A stretch of DNA of 41,752 nucleotides, taken from Clostridia bacterium (lineage in GTDB: Bacteria; Bacillota; Peptococcia; DRI-13; SM3-B62). Shown here in pieces: positions 7,210-15,592 of this stretch. Under the pieces are notes generated by a model. It was not told the origin of the DNA. It saw only the letters and a list, made by a program, of their open reading frames with translations, and did not search any database. Location of the stretch: NCBI GenBank assembly GCA_018433675.1, contig JAHDQS010000030.1, positions 1 to 41,752 on the forward strand, in the 5' to 3' direction. Each line of letters starts with the position of its first letter. Positions within the stretch are counted from its first letter, which is position 1. Position numbers and translations under genes: made by a program.

Positions 7210-8259
7210 ATGGATATAAGTGTAGAACAAGTAAGCTTTTTAATGCCAAGAATACTTCGCATCTGTGGCAGGTTGCATATGGTTGGGGCTAGTACTCTTG
7301 TTAATAATTTCGGGCCGGATGGTGAATTAATGGTAAGGCAATGGTTAAGGCGGTTCGGTTTTTGGCGGGGAAAAGAGATGCGTAAAGGCCATATGTCACT
7401 CGGGCTTCCTATAAATGTCGAAACACTAATGAAGAACTGGGATAGTGCTGCTTCATTTCATTTAGAAGAGAAATGGAAAACAGAGGCTTACTTCTCTCCT
7501 TATAATGTAAAAACGCCCAGCAAAAGAGATGAAGGCGGATGTCCTATGTCAGACCCCTGGATTGAAAATGACTTTTGGCAATGGGGACATGTCCTATGTG
7601 ATGAGTTGCATATCCAAATCGCCAGGGGATATCATCCTGATGCTGTAGTCGTTATTCCTGTTTGTATAATGAAAAGGGAAGATAGGTGTGAATTCAACTG
7701 GGTTATGCCCCCTGATGCGAGAAAGCCGGAACCAATTGATCCGTATCCGGGACAGGATGTCTTAAATGACTGGAAAATTAATAACGAAAAGGATAAAGCG
7801 GTTAAATGCCTCAGACGTTCGATGCGCGTTGCTGCAGCCCGAAGCTATTTTCTATGGGAGGTCCTTTCAGAGTATCGTCCTATGGAAGCTGTAACAGTAT
7901 TTAATAGAATTATGAAGGAGTGGGCAGCTAGTCGGGCAACTGCTCTAAAGAAAGAGATAGAAAGCAACGGATGGGGAACGGATGCAAACAGTCTGCTGTC
8001 ATACTATGACTATCCTTACGAGATTGTTTGGGGAATAAATAAGGAAGTTAAACCTAATGGAATCGAAATAGAGGTTTCATACTGTCCTTTTGCCGAGACA
8101 TGGGGTTGGCTTGGAGGCTTGAACAGCATGCAACCCTACTGTGAAAACTGTTATTCGGTAATGTCTTCAAATGGCAATCCCAAGCTTACTGCAAATGTTT
8201 TAAAGTGTAAGACTAGAGGGGATAAGAACTGTCTAATTCATATTAAAAAAGCCGATTGA
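7210..8259 (+). CDS. L-2-amino-thiazoline-4-carboxylate hydrolase-family protein
   Basis: The start is the ATG at 7210, because GAAGGAGG lies just upstream; the frame is open for 12 codons before it. The 349-residue soluble protein has the Cys-rich C-terminal pattern of the ATC hydrolase family: YCPFAETW, then YCENCYSVM, a NP dipeptide and GDKNCLIHI. The N-terminal half (LMVRQWLRRFGFWRGKEMRKGH) resembles the helical part of the same family, so it may be a duplicated or extended form. In the known family, ATC hydrolase opens the thiazoline ring to N-carbamoyl-L-cysteine, and the family has many members of unknown role. Its place after the TRAP genes suggests it acts on the imported compound. 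The family call is from memory of the motif pattern. Confidence 0.6.
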   Translation: MDISVEQVSFLMPRILRICGRLHMVGASTLVNNFGPDGELMVRQWLRRFGFWRGKEMRKGHMSLGLPINVETLMKNWDSAASFHLEEKWKTEAYFSPYNVKTPSKRDEGGCPMSDPWIENDFWQWGHVLCDELHIQIARGYHPDAVVVIPVCIMKREDRCEFNWVMPPDARKPEPIDPYPGQDVLNDWKINNEKDKAVKCLRRSMRVAAARSYFLWEVLSEYRPMEAVTVFNRIMKEWAASRATALKKEIESNGWGTDANSLLSYYDYPYEIVWGINKEVKPNGIEIEVSYCPFAETWGWLGGLNSMQPYCENCYSVMSSNGNPKLTANVLKCKTRGDKNCLIHIKKAD

Positions 8260-8370
8260 TTTTATTTAGAAGTCCACAAATAATTAAAAGCAGCTCTTTT
8301 TCAATTGCAGGGGTAATCCAAGATGAGGAGTAAACAGACACTATTATGATTGCATTTTAAAAATGATTAT

Positions 8371-8404
8371 GCTACTTTCTGCTTGCAGATAAGTAGCCTT
8401 CTTT
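8371..8404 (+). terminator. Probable rho-independent terminator
   Basis: GCTACTTTCTGC (8371-8382) pairs with GCAGATAAGTAGC (8385-8397) with one bulged base, followed by CTTCTTT. It separates the ATC-hydrolase-like gene from the decarboxylase gene, which therefore probably has its own promoter or depends on read-through. Positions 8260-8370 hold no gene. Confidence 0.6.
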
Positions 8405-8455
8405 ATATACTAACTTGTAGCCTTTGTTATTTTTTGAAGGGAGTGAAATCTAAAT

Positions 8456-9874
8456 ATGAAAAGTAAAAACAAATGTGCAAGTGATATTCTTAGAAAAGAA
8501 GCTCTGGACTTTGACCTTTTGGAACGGGCAAAAAACCATACCTTTGATTATATGAAAAACATTCTTTGTCAACCGGTATTTCCAAATAATATGTCTTTGG
8601 AGGCTTTAAACGTTTTTAGGGAGCCTCTTCAGGAAGAGCATGGCGATCCTTATGAAATTATTGACTTATTGCATAAAAACGGTTCACCGGCTACAGTTGC
8701 ACAAACAGGTGGCAGATATTTCGGATTTGTAAACGGAGGCATTACTCCTGTTGCTCTGGCAGCAAAGTGGTTGTCAGATGCTTGGGATCAAAACACCGCC
8801 TTGTATGTTATGTCTCCTATATCATCTACCCTGGAAGAGATATGCGAGAAATGGCTTATAAATCTGTTTAATCTTCCTGATGATTCAGCAGCCGGGTTTG
8901 TTGGAGGTAGTTCCGCAGCAACACTTTGTGGATTGACTGCCGGAAGAAATACTTTATTAAATAACCTCGGTTATGATGTAAGTACAAAAGGACTTTATGG
9001 GGCACCTGAAATCCGTGTTATATTGGGAGAAGGAGCCCATTCCACAGTATACAAGGTGCTTTCGATCCTTGGGCTAGGGAGTGAACGTTTGATAAAAATT
9101 CCCACTGATGAGCAAGGGCGAATAATAACAGACTATGTCCCGGAACTAGATAATCATACATTGTTGATACTACAGGCAGGCAACGTAAATTCAGGTGCCT
9201 TTGATGATTTTGAAACGTTGTGCCCCAGGGCGAGGAATGCGGGCGCATGGGTTCATATCGACGGGGCTTTTGGTTTATGGGCAGCGGCTTCTGAAGAATT
9301 AAATCATCTTACAAAAGGCGTCGAACTAGCTGATTCATGGTCAGTTGATGCCCACAAGACCTTGAATGCGCCCTATGACAATGGAATTATTATGTGCCGA
9401 AACCGTTATGCATTAATAAACGCTCTTCATATGACAGGTTCTTATATCATTTATAGTAATCAACGGGATGGAATGCTTTATACACCGGACATGTCACGCA
9501 GAGCGAGAATCGTTGAACTCTGGGCAACCTTAAAGTCGCTTGGTAAAAGAGGTATTTCGGAACTTGTTCATGATTTGCATAACAAAGCAGTATATTTTGC
9601 CAACAAATTGAAGCAGAATGGTTTTGAAATAAAAAATGATGTTTGCTTTAATCAAGTTCTAGTCTTTTTTTCAAGTTCTCACAAAACCGAACTTATTTTA
9701 AAAAAAATTCAGGATTCCGAAGAGTGCTGGTGCGGTGGAGCTAAGTGGCAAAATCAATCAGTCCTTCGGATAAGCGTTTGTTCATACCGTACAACCTACG
9801 AAGATATTGACCGTTCTGTTCAAACTTTTATTAGGGCAAAAGAAGAAGTATTAAAAGAACTCCTACTTTGCTAA
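8456..9874 (+). CDS. Pyridoxal-phosphate-dependent group II decarboxylase
   Basis: 472 residues, normal for the glutamate/tyrosine/aromatic-amino-acid decarboxylase family (aspartate aminotransferase fold I). The cofactor loop is GGSSAATLCGLTAGRN, the PLP-stacking region is ILGEGAHSTVYK, the PLP-binding Asp lies in VHIDGAFG, and the Schiff-base lysine is K301 in SVDAHKTLN. The usual sequence is DPHK; here an alanine replaces the proline. GAAGGGAG precedes the ATG. These cytoplasmic enzymes remove the alpha-carboxylate of an L-amino acid (or in some branches act as lyases), so it may work on the product of the upstream hydrolases. Substrate specificity cannot be read from the sequence. It converges with the tetR relic 26 bases downstream. 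Confidence 0.85.
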   Translation: MKSKNKCASDILRKEALDFDLLERAKNHTFDYMKNILCQPVFPNNMSLEALNVFREPLQEEHGDPYEIIDLLHKNGSPATVAQTGGRYFGFVNGGITPVALAAKWLSDAWDQNTALYVMSPISSTLEEICEKWLINLFNLPDDSAAGFVGGSSAATLCGLTAGRNTLLNNLGYDVSTKGLYGAPEIRVILGEGAHSTVYKVLSILGLGSERLIKIPTDEQGRIITDYVPELDNHTLLILQAGNVNSGAFDDFETLCPRARNAGAWVHIDGAFGLWAAASEELNHLTKGVELADSWSVDAHKTLNAPYDNGIIMCRNRYALINALHMTGSYIIYSNQRDGMLYTPDMSRRARIVELWATLKSLGKRGISELVHDLHNKAVYFANKLKQNGFEIKNDVCFNQVLVFFSSSHKTELILKKIQDSEECWCGGAKWQNQSVLRISVCSYRTTYEDIDRSVQTFIRAKEEVLKELLLC

Positions 9875-9900
9875 TCTATTAACTATTTTTATATTTGTTG

Positions 9901-10462
9901 TCATAGACACACCCTCCTATCAACCAGTTTGCTAAACACCCGGTTCATAATCCGTGCCATCTTTTCAGGAGACTCCCTGTCCTCTTGGTTAATCCACCGC
10001 TTGAGCATACTGTAGCCACCGTATACAATGAAATCGTAAATATAGTCTGCTTCCGGCTGAACGTTGACATCTGGAATGACTTTCTTCAATTGCTCATGGA
10101 TTGTCGGCAGGTATAACAATTTTTGGGGAAACTCCGAATCAACATTGGAATTGATCAGCATTCGGATTAAGTCTATATTCTTGCCGATAAAATTCAAAAT
10201 ATTAATCAGATTTGTGTGGTCGGAATCTGGTCTCTGATCCGATGGTACAGAATCGCTGCAGGGCAAATTGTTTTCAATCCGCATCAGCACCTCGTCTTCT
10301 ATCTCTTTTAACAGATCGAACTGTGATCCGTAATACTTGTAAAAGGTTGAGCGGTTAATGCCTGCCTTCAAACAGAGATCCCTAATAGAAATACTGTAGA
10401 TACTTTCTGTCTTTAATATTTCGATCAGGCTTTCCCTTAATAGGTGCTTTGTTAGCCGGACA
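9901..10462 (-). pseudogene. TetR/AcrR-family regulator lacking its start
   Basis: The frame contains the TetR helix-turn-helix (RVRLTKHLLRESLIEILK, SISIRDLCLKAGINRSTFYK) and a ligand domain to about 185 residues. No start codon exists upstream of the DNA-binding region: a TAA stop lies in frame at about 10463, where the sequence becomes plus-strand RND-pump sequence. A start at the TTG at 10371 would remove half the DNA-binding domain. The native N-terminus was thus lost in a rearrangement whose junction lies near 10425-10460. Proteins of this kind usually repress an adjacent RND efflux operon, pieces of which lie just next door. Confidence 0.7.
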
Positions 10463-10885
10463 CGTTTTTAGCCTAATCGGATCAATTGTTATGATGCAGA
10501 TTTTGGGGATTTCAATCAACTTGATTTCCATGTTGGGCTTTCTAACCTTAGTGGGGACCGTTGTAAACAATGGCATCTTGTTTATCGACACGACAAATCA
10601 GCTGAAACAGAAAATGCCGGTGAAAGATGCTTTGATTGAAAGCGGTGTTATCCGGTTGAGGCCAATCCTGATGACGACACTTACCACAGTCATTGCAATG
10701 ATTCCCGTGTCCTTGGCAAAGGGAGGAAATACCGGTATGATGAGCGGCTTGGCCATTGTCATCATAGGTGGTCTTATCGCATCAACACTTTTGATTCTTC
10801 TGTTTCTTCCTAATTTTTACCTCCTTATTGCCGGTAAGAAGGCAGCAACCCTGGGCTTAAAAGCCGCTGAGAAGGAACAACTGAA
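10425..10885 (+). pseudogene. RND efflux pump, C-terminal fragment
   Basis: About 150 codons match the last membrane half of an AcrB-type pump: FPLIGALLAG, ISINLISMLGFLTLVGTVVN, NGILFIDTTNQL, RLRPILMTTLTTVIAMIPVS and a final helix ending in LPNFYLLIAGKK. The usual protein has over 1000 residues, so most of the gene is gone. There is no ribosome site. At about 10885 the sequence switches, in another frame, to a membrane-fusion protein. The frame then runs into a stop at 10931. Confidence 0.8.
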
Positions 10886-11239
10886 ATCGGTATTATTATT
10901 GTTGATAATTCTACCAACCTGTTCAAAGTAAAAGCTATGCTGGCCGACGCAGCAGATCTTCCCGACGGCACGACTGTGGAATTAACTACGGTAACCCATG
11001 TAGCGGATAACTCAGTTTTGATTCCCTATGATGCGCTATACTTTGAAGGTGGCAATGCCTATGTCTATGTGTCACAAGATGGAAAAGCCGTGAAAAAGTT
11101 GGTAACTGTCTACCTATACAGCACAGATATGGCTGCGCTTTCGGCCGGTCTTTTTGCAGGACAAGAAATTATCACCACTTGGGCTCCCACCTTAAAAGAC
11201 GGCACGCTAATCAAAACTTCAACGGAAAAAGAACAGTAA
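10886..11239 (+). pseudogene. RND membrane-fusion protein (AcrA/HlyD-like), C-terminal fragment
   Basis: The frame opens with IGIIIVDNSTNLFKVKAML and continues through VLIPYDALYFEGGNAYVYVS and GLFAGQEIITTW, the C-terminal barrel of an RND adaptor. The N-terminal lipoyl and hairpin parts are absent. In intact operons the adaptor gene precedes the pump gene; here it follows, which shows deletion or recombination between two copies. No ribosome site precedes the ATG at 10937. Confidence 0.75.
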
Positions 11240-11354
11240 CAGGCATCGATGGTGTCTATTTGCTCTACCAAATAGATTGGAAGATCGCCGTGCCTTTCGC
11301 GTTGGCTTTGAAATATCGAATTATTTATGAAGGTACGATACTTGTTCTATACTC

Positions 11355-11507
11355 CTAGCGCAGGATAAAGGAAATGTCCTTGGCAAAGTTGGTTCTTTTG
11401 TCCATCATCGAAAGCAGAATGCCGTCAATGGTCAGCTTGGGATTGATCTGCCGCCTGACTCTGGCAATAGTCTGTAAAAGCTGTATCATTCCTTTGGCGG
11501 GCAGATT
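11355..11507 (-). pseudogene. ParA/Soj-type ATPase, C-terminal relic
   Basis: 51 minus-strand codons read NLPAKGMIQLLQTIARVRRQ, then INPKLTIDGILLSMMDKRTN and FAKDISFILR before a TAG stop at 11355. This is the typical end of a ParA-family partition ATPase, in particular of plasmid or integrative-element type. The upstream portion has been replaced by the EamA gene, which reads this stretch in another frame. Positions 11240-11354 show no gene. Confidence 0.65.
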
Positions 11508-12354
11508 TTCTATCCTTAAGCATTTCCCCTATATAGTTTGAACCAAATATCATAATTCCGCCAATAATTTGAGGGAAAGTTAATGTCTCTCCGACAAAGA
11601 TTACACTGAATAAAATACCAAATAAAGGTTCTAAAAAACTGTAGGATACTATTTCGACAGATTTCATATGTGTATAGAGGGAAAAGAAAATTGTATAGGC
11701 CACACCTGTATGTAATACACCTAATAGAATGGTATAAATAACTGCCCTAGCATCTAAGTATACAACCATTAAAATATTTCCATCAATTAATACAAAAGGC
11801 AGTAAAACAATCATCGCTGCAAATATTTGCACAAAGGTGGCCGTTTGATTATCCACCCTGACTTTAATACTGCGGTTAATAAGCACAATGGTTGCGTAAA
11901 GCATCCCTGAAATAGCACTAAGTGCCAGCCCCATGAATCCGTAACCATCTAATAAATTATGGCCAACAATCAGTAAGAGACCTAGAAACGAGATGGAGAT
12001 CACTGCAATTTGAACCTTTGAGATAGTCTCTTTCAATACCTGTGGTGCAGCTATCATTACGTATACCGGGCACATATTGTAAATCATAACGGCAGATGAA
12101 ATACTAGTATGTTTAAACCCATAAAACAAAGTTAACCAGCCAAAACCCAGTAATACACCTGAAATAAGATAAGGTTTTATAAGCGGCCATTTCACATTAT
12201 TTTCTTTTTTCATTTTCATTACAACAAAAAGGACTGGCAGTGCGATAAATGCCCTCAGAAAGGCCAAGCTTAAAGCTGACAATGGAATGGATCTTGTAAA
12301 AACGCCCAGACTCCCCCACATAATCATGACAAGTAACAATTTAATTCTATTCAT
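11425..12354 (-). CDS. EamA/DMT-superfamily transporter with foreign C-terminus
   Basis: The start is the ATG at 12354, with AAGGAG seven bases upstream; the open frame extends upstream without a ribosome site. Of 309 residues, about 280 form ten membrane helices with the two EamA repeats (MWGSLGVFTRSIPLSALSLA; later YTIFFSLYTHMKSVEIVSYS and FLEPLFGILFSVIFVGE). The last 28 residues after GEMLKD are out-of-frame reading of the ParA relic, so the native tail has been lost. Members export or import metabolites such as amino acids; the substrate here is unknown. The frame ends 71 bases before the AraC gene, which precedes it in the same direction (stop at 12426), so the two may be co-transcribed. 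The core looks intact and may be functional. Confidence 0.75.
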   Translation of the reverse strand: MNRIKLLLVMIMWGSLGVFTRSIPLSALSLAFLRAFIALPVLFVVMKMKKENNVKWPLIKPYLISGVLLGFGWLTLFYGFKHTSISSAVMIYNMCPVYVMIAAPQVLKETISKVQIAVISISFLGLLLIVGHNLLDGYGFMGLALSAISGMLYATIVLINRSIKVRVDNQTATFVQIFAAMIVLLPFVLIDGNILMVVYLDARAVIYTILLGVLHTGVAYTIFFSLYTHMKSVEIVSYSFLEPLFGILFSVIFVGETLTFPQIIGGIMIFGSNYIGEMLKDRKSARQRNDTAFTDYCQSQAADQSQADH

Positions 12355-12425
12355 AGACGAACTCCTTATCTTTGCTAACTCTAGATTAGCTAAATAATAA
12401 GGAGTTGTATTGTATAAAATTGACA

Positions 12426-13157
12426 CTATCCCTTTAATTGCTCTATATATGCCCCCGGGGTAATACCATACATTTTTTTAAATTCCCGAATCAAATGGGC
12501 TTGGTCATAAAATCTCAATTCCTCACATATATTAAACACGTCTACACCTTTATTCAACAACCTTTTTGCCTCAGCAACCCGATATTGTAAATGGTATGCG
12601 GCAGGGGTGGTTATATATTGCTTCTTAAAGTTCCTGTTGATCGAAAACTTATTTAATCCGGATATCTGCTGAAGCTTATCTAATGTTATGTCTTCCCTCA
12701 CATGATTTAATATATAATCATGAATCGTTTTAATAATTATACTTGTATTTGTAGCAGCAGTTTCAGTAGTGCTTTTTTCTCCTAACTCCAGCAATAAATC
12801 AATAAGTATATTTTCCAATGTGTTTGGAACCTTTTCTATTAGCAATTGTTGAATAAAGCCTTTTAACTTCCAGGCTTGATTGCCTGTCAACTTTTTTGCT
12901 TGACTAAAACTTACTACACCACTGTAGTAACCGGGATCAAGAAATAGCATAATATATGTCCAGTGATTAATATTATTCGGCGCACATCTGTGAGTCATTA
13001 ATGGAGGTATAATGACACCATCACCTGATCTATAATGAATTATCCTGTCGTTCAATGTTAAGTCAGTGGATCCTTCTAGGATATACCCTAATGAAAGTTC
13101 ATTATGGACATGAGGTTTATAAGCATGGGGGTCGTTTCTGCATAGCTTGATTTCCAC
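12426..13157 (-). CDS. AraC-family transcriptional regulator with cupin sensor
   Basis: 243 residues. The N-terminal half is a cupin-type ligand domain (HVHNELSLGYILEG...GDGVIIPPLMTHRC). The C-terminal 100 residues hold the two AraC helix-turn-helices (DKLQQISGLNKFSINRNFKK and FNICEELRFYDQAHLIREFK, then YGITPGAY). The start is a GTG directly after a TAA stop in frame, so no longer N-terminus is possible; no clear ribosome site is seen. The EamA exporter gene follows in the same direction and is the likely target, a common AraC/EamA pairing. Effector unknown. Confidence 0.85.
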   Translation of the reverse strand: MEIKLCRNDPHAYKPHVHNELSLGYILEGSTDLTLNDRIIHYRSGDGVIIPPLMTHRCAPNNINHWTYIMLFLDPGYYSGVVSFSQAKKLTGNQAWKLKGFIQQLLIEKVPNTLENILIDLLLELGEKSTTETAATNTSIIIKTIHDYILNHVREDITLDKLQQISGLNKFSINRNFKKQYITTPAAYHLQYRVAEAKRLLNKGVDVFNICEELRFYDQAHLIREFKKMYGITPGAYIEQLKG

Positions 13158-13424
13158 TTATTATCTGCTGTGACTATACTAATTTCCAACCTGTGAACTT
13201 CCGATTCTTTTTATAATTGTACTATAATTTGTTCATTGCGATGACATATTTTACAAGAACATATTTTTTAAGAAAGTGTCAGACACAAGCAGTTTAGGCA
13301 GGTTGTCTACTATGGTGAACATGACCACCCTCTTTTATGGTGCGTCATTTATTTAAGTACATCCGAATTAATTTGAAGTTAACAATCACTTTTATAGCGT
13401 CTCCGTTTTCTTGCTACACTACGC

Positions 13425-14381
13425 TTACGCTATCATTGTTTTTGCAATATCAACTATATCCCCGACCACAGCGCTGGCAGTGGGGAGTTTTCCTGCGCCC
13501 GGACCATAAAACATAACCTGACCAACGTTGTTGCAATTTAAAACGATTGCATTATTCACATCCTCGACATTATATAGTGGATGAGATTCGTTAATAAGCG
13601 TAGGGCGTACACTTGCAATCAATTTATCCCCTTGCATTTTACTTGTAGCAATTAATTTTATTTTTGCCCCAGACTCAAAGGCCTTTTCTAAATTATCTAA
13701 AGTGATATTCTGTATACCTTCTGTGGGGATTTTCCGATAGTCTATAAACTTGTTAAACGCAAGGGAAGAAAGAATAGCCAATTTTCTCACTGAATCATAG
13801 CCTTCAATATCTGCGGCTGGATTAGCTTCGGCGTACCCATTTTTTTGCGCTGCTTTCAAAGCATCGGCAAAACTTATTTTATTTGAAAACATTTGACCTA
13901 AGATGTAATTGGTGGTTCCATTAAGGATGCCTTCAATAGATTCAATTTTATTTGCTTCCAGACTTTCTTTCATGGACTTGATAATGGGAATTCCTCCACC
14001 AACACAAGCCTCATAAAGATAACAAACCTTATTTCTATTTGCAATATCAAATAATTCCGGACCATGTGCAGCAACCAGTTCTTTATTTGAAGTCACGACA
14101 TGTCTTTTAGAGAGAAGAGCCCTTTTAGAAAGCTCATAGGCAATACCTGTTCCTCCAATAGTTTCAACAATAATATTTACATCGGTATCGTTAAAGATAT
14201 CATCAGCTTTTTTTGTAATAATACTCGCAGCGGGATGATCGGGAAATTCCCGGATATCTAAGATATATTTTACATTTAGAGATTGAGCGGTCTTATTTTT
14301 TAAGTGTTCCGGATTATTTGTTATTATCTCCCATACCCCTGAGCCGACCGTGCCAAAACCAAATATTGCTAAATTCATCAT
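13425..14381 (-). CDS. hom: Homoserine dehydrogenase, short form without ACT domain
   Basis: 318 residues. The N-terminal nucleotide-binding motif is IFGFGTVGSGV. The central catalytic signature is NGTTNYILGQM and GYAEANPAADIEGYDSVRKL, and the chain ends right after the catalytic domain (ASAVVGDIVDIAKTM). Many bacterial enzymes carry a C-terminal ACT domain for threonine feedback, missing here. It reduces aspartate semialdehyde to homoserine for threonine and methionine synthesis. The ATG at 14381 is preceded by GGAAAGGGG; another ATG follows at once. It is the last gene of asd-aspartokinase-hom, 47 bases after the kinase stop. No thrB/thrC follows. Positions 13158-13424 downstream hold no gene. 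Confidence 0.92.
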   Translation of the reverse strand: MMNLAIFGFGTVGSGVWEIITNNPEHLKNKTAQSLNVKYILDIREFPDHPAASIITKKADDIFNDTDVNIIVETIGGTGIAYELSKRALLSKRHVVTSNKELVAAHGPELFDIANRNKVCYLYEACVGGGIPIIKSMKESLEANKIESIEGILNGTTNYILGQMFSNKISFADALKAAQKNGYAEANPAADIEGYDSVRKLAILSSLAFNKFIDYRKIPTEGIQNITLDNLEKAFESGAKIKLIATSKMQGDKLIASVRPTLINESHPLYNVEDVNNAIVLNCNNVGQVMFYGPGAGKLPTASAVVGDIVDIAKTMIA

Positions 14382-14428
14382 ATAATAACCCCTTTCCAAT
14401 CAGATTAATGATGGCCTTTTGTACACTT

Positions 14429-15589
14429 TCAACAAACTATAAGTTTTCTTGCAAAGTGATTAAATAATAATCTTAGTGCATGGTAGGACTGATTCGGCGA
14501 AACGGCCCAAGCACCGCCGCAAGGCAAATTAAAAAAAACCTGCGCCACAATACCCTTGCTATTCAAAACTTGTTCAACTTTTGTCTTGGATAAATCTTCC
14601 GCCGGATTCCATACTAAGGTGAGCAAATCACATTCAGCCGAGAGAGAATATCTGATATCTCCAGGCCATTTCTCTGGTTGTAGAGGAGCCTGTACCGCCA
14701 GATAAGACCCGTCCTCATCTTTCTGATAATACATTTCATCCACTGCTAGCCTTTTTAATGTTTCAGGAGTATTATGTTCCTTTATCTTAAGTATAAAGAT
14801 GTTCTTCAAAAGAGAGGCCCCGTATATTCCTCCTATACTTTCACCGTCACTTCCCACAAGAGTACCTGAACTATCGTCAAATGTGGAGCGGACCATAAAT
14901 GGCTGATGATAATTGATCGCCGTTTTTACTGCCCTGTGATATATGACCTTGGCCCCTGCCTTAGCCAAAAAGTGCATTGAGTAAAAATCTATACTCTTGA
15001 GGTAAGGGGCTTCTGGTATTATACGCGGGTCGGTAAAGGCAATACCGGGTACATCAGTGTATATCTCAACAAGGTCGGCCTTCAGCTCTCCACCAAGGGC
15101 AATGGCCGTAGTATCGCTGCCGCCACGGCCCAGGGTAGTTATCTTGCCATTCTCTGTCATGCCCTGAAACCCTGCCAATACAACAATCACTCCCTTCTCT
15201 AAGGCCTGGCGGATTTTCTTTGGGTTAATCTCTCTAATTTCTGCATTGTTGAAATTACAATCAGTAATGAACCCGGCCTGAAAACCAGTCATGGGACAAG
15301 CTTTATACCCTTTTTGTTCCAGGGCGTGGGCTACTATGCAAGCAGTTATTATTTCACCGCAGGAAATCAACAAATCTTTGGTTTCCCGACGCGGCCCAGG
15401 TCCCACCTGCTCCAACATTTCCAGGAAAGTATCAGTGGCATAAGGTTCGCCTTTCCTGCCCATAGCCGAGACAACTACTACTACGTCATTTCCCTGCTTC
15501 TTGGCTCCGATAATTTTCTCCAGGACCTGATTACGCTTTTTTGGTGTATTTACCGAAGTGCCACCATACTTTTGGACAATTATGGACAC
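14429..15589 (-). CDS. lysC: Aspartokinase (aspartate 4-phosphotransferase)
   Basis: 386 residues, GTG start with AAGGGGG upstream, three bases after asd. The kinase motif VQKYGGTSV is at residues 5-13, and the nucleotide and aspartate loops VLAGFQGMTENGKITTLGRG and GSDTTAIALGG are intact. The C-terminal 125 residues occupy the place of the ACT regulatory pair. They are divergent (IFILKIKEHNTPETLKRLAV; LLTLVWNPAEDLSKTKVEQV), so feedback control may differ from the classic lysine/threonine type. The symbol is by function; which isoenzyme it corresponds to cannot be told. The enzyme makes aspartyl phosphate for Asd. The genes form a tight operon. Confidence 0.9.
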   Translation of the reverse strand: MSIIVQKYGGTSVNTPKKRNQVLEKIIGAKKQGNDVVVVVSAMGRKGEPYATDTFLEMLEQVGPGPRRETKDLLISCGEIITACIVAHALEQKGYKACPMTGFQAGFITDCNFNNAEIREINPKKIRQALEKGVIVVLAGFQGMTENGKITTLGRGGSDTTAIALGGELKADLVEIYTDVPGIAFTDPRIIPEAPYLKSIDFYSMHFLAKAGAKVIYHRAVKTAINYHQPFMVRSTFDDSSGTLVGSDGESIGGIYGASLLKNIFILKIKEHNTPETLKRLAVDEMYYQKDEDGSYLAVQAPLQPEKWPGDIRYSLSAECDLLTLVWNPAEDLSKTKVEQVLNSKGIVAQVFFNLPCGGAWAVSPNQSYHALRLLFNHFARKLIVC

Positions 15590-15592
15590 TCG

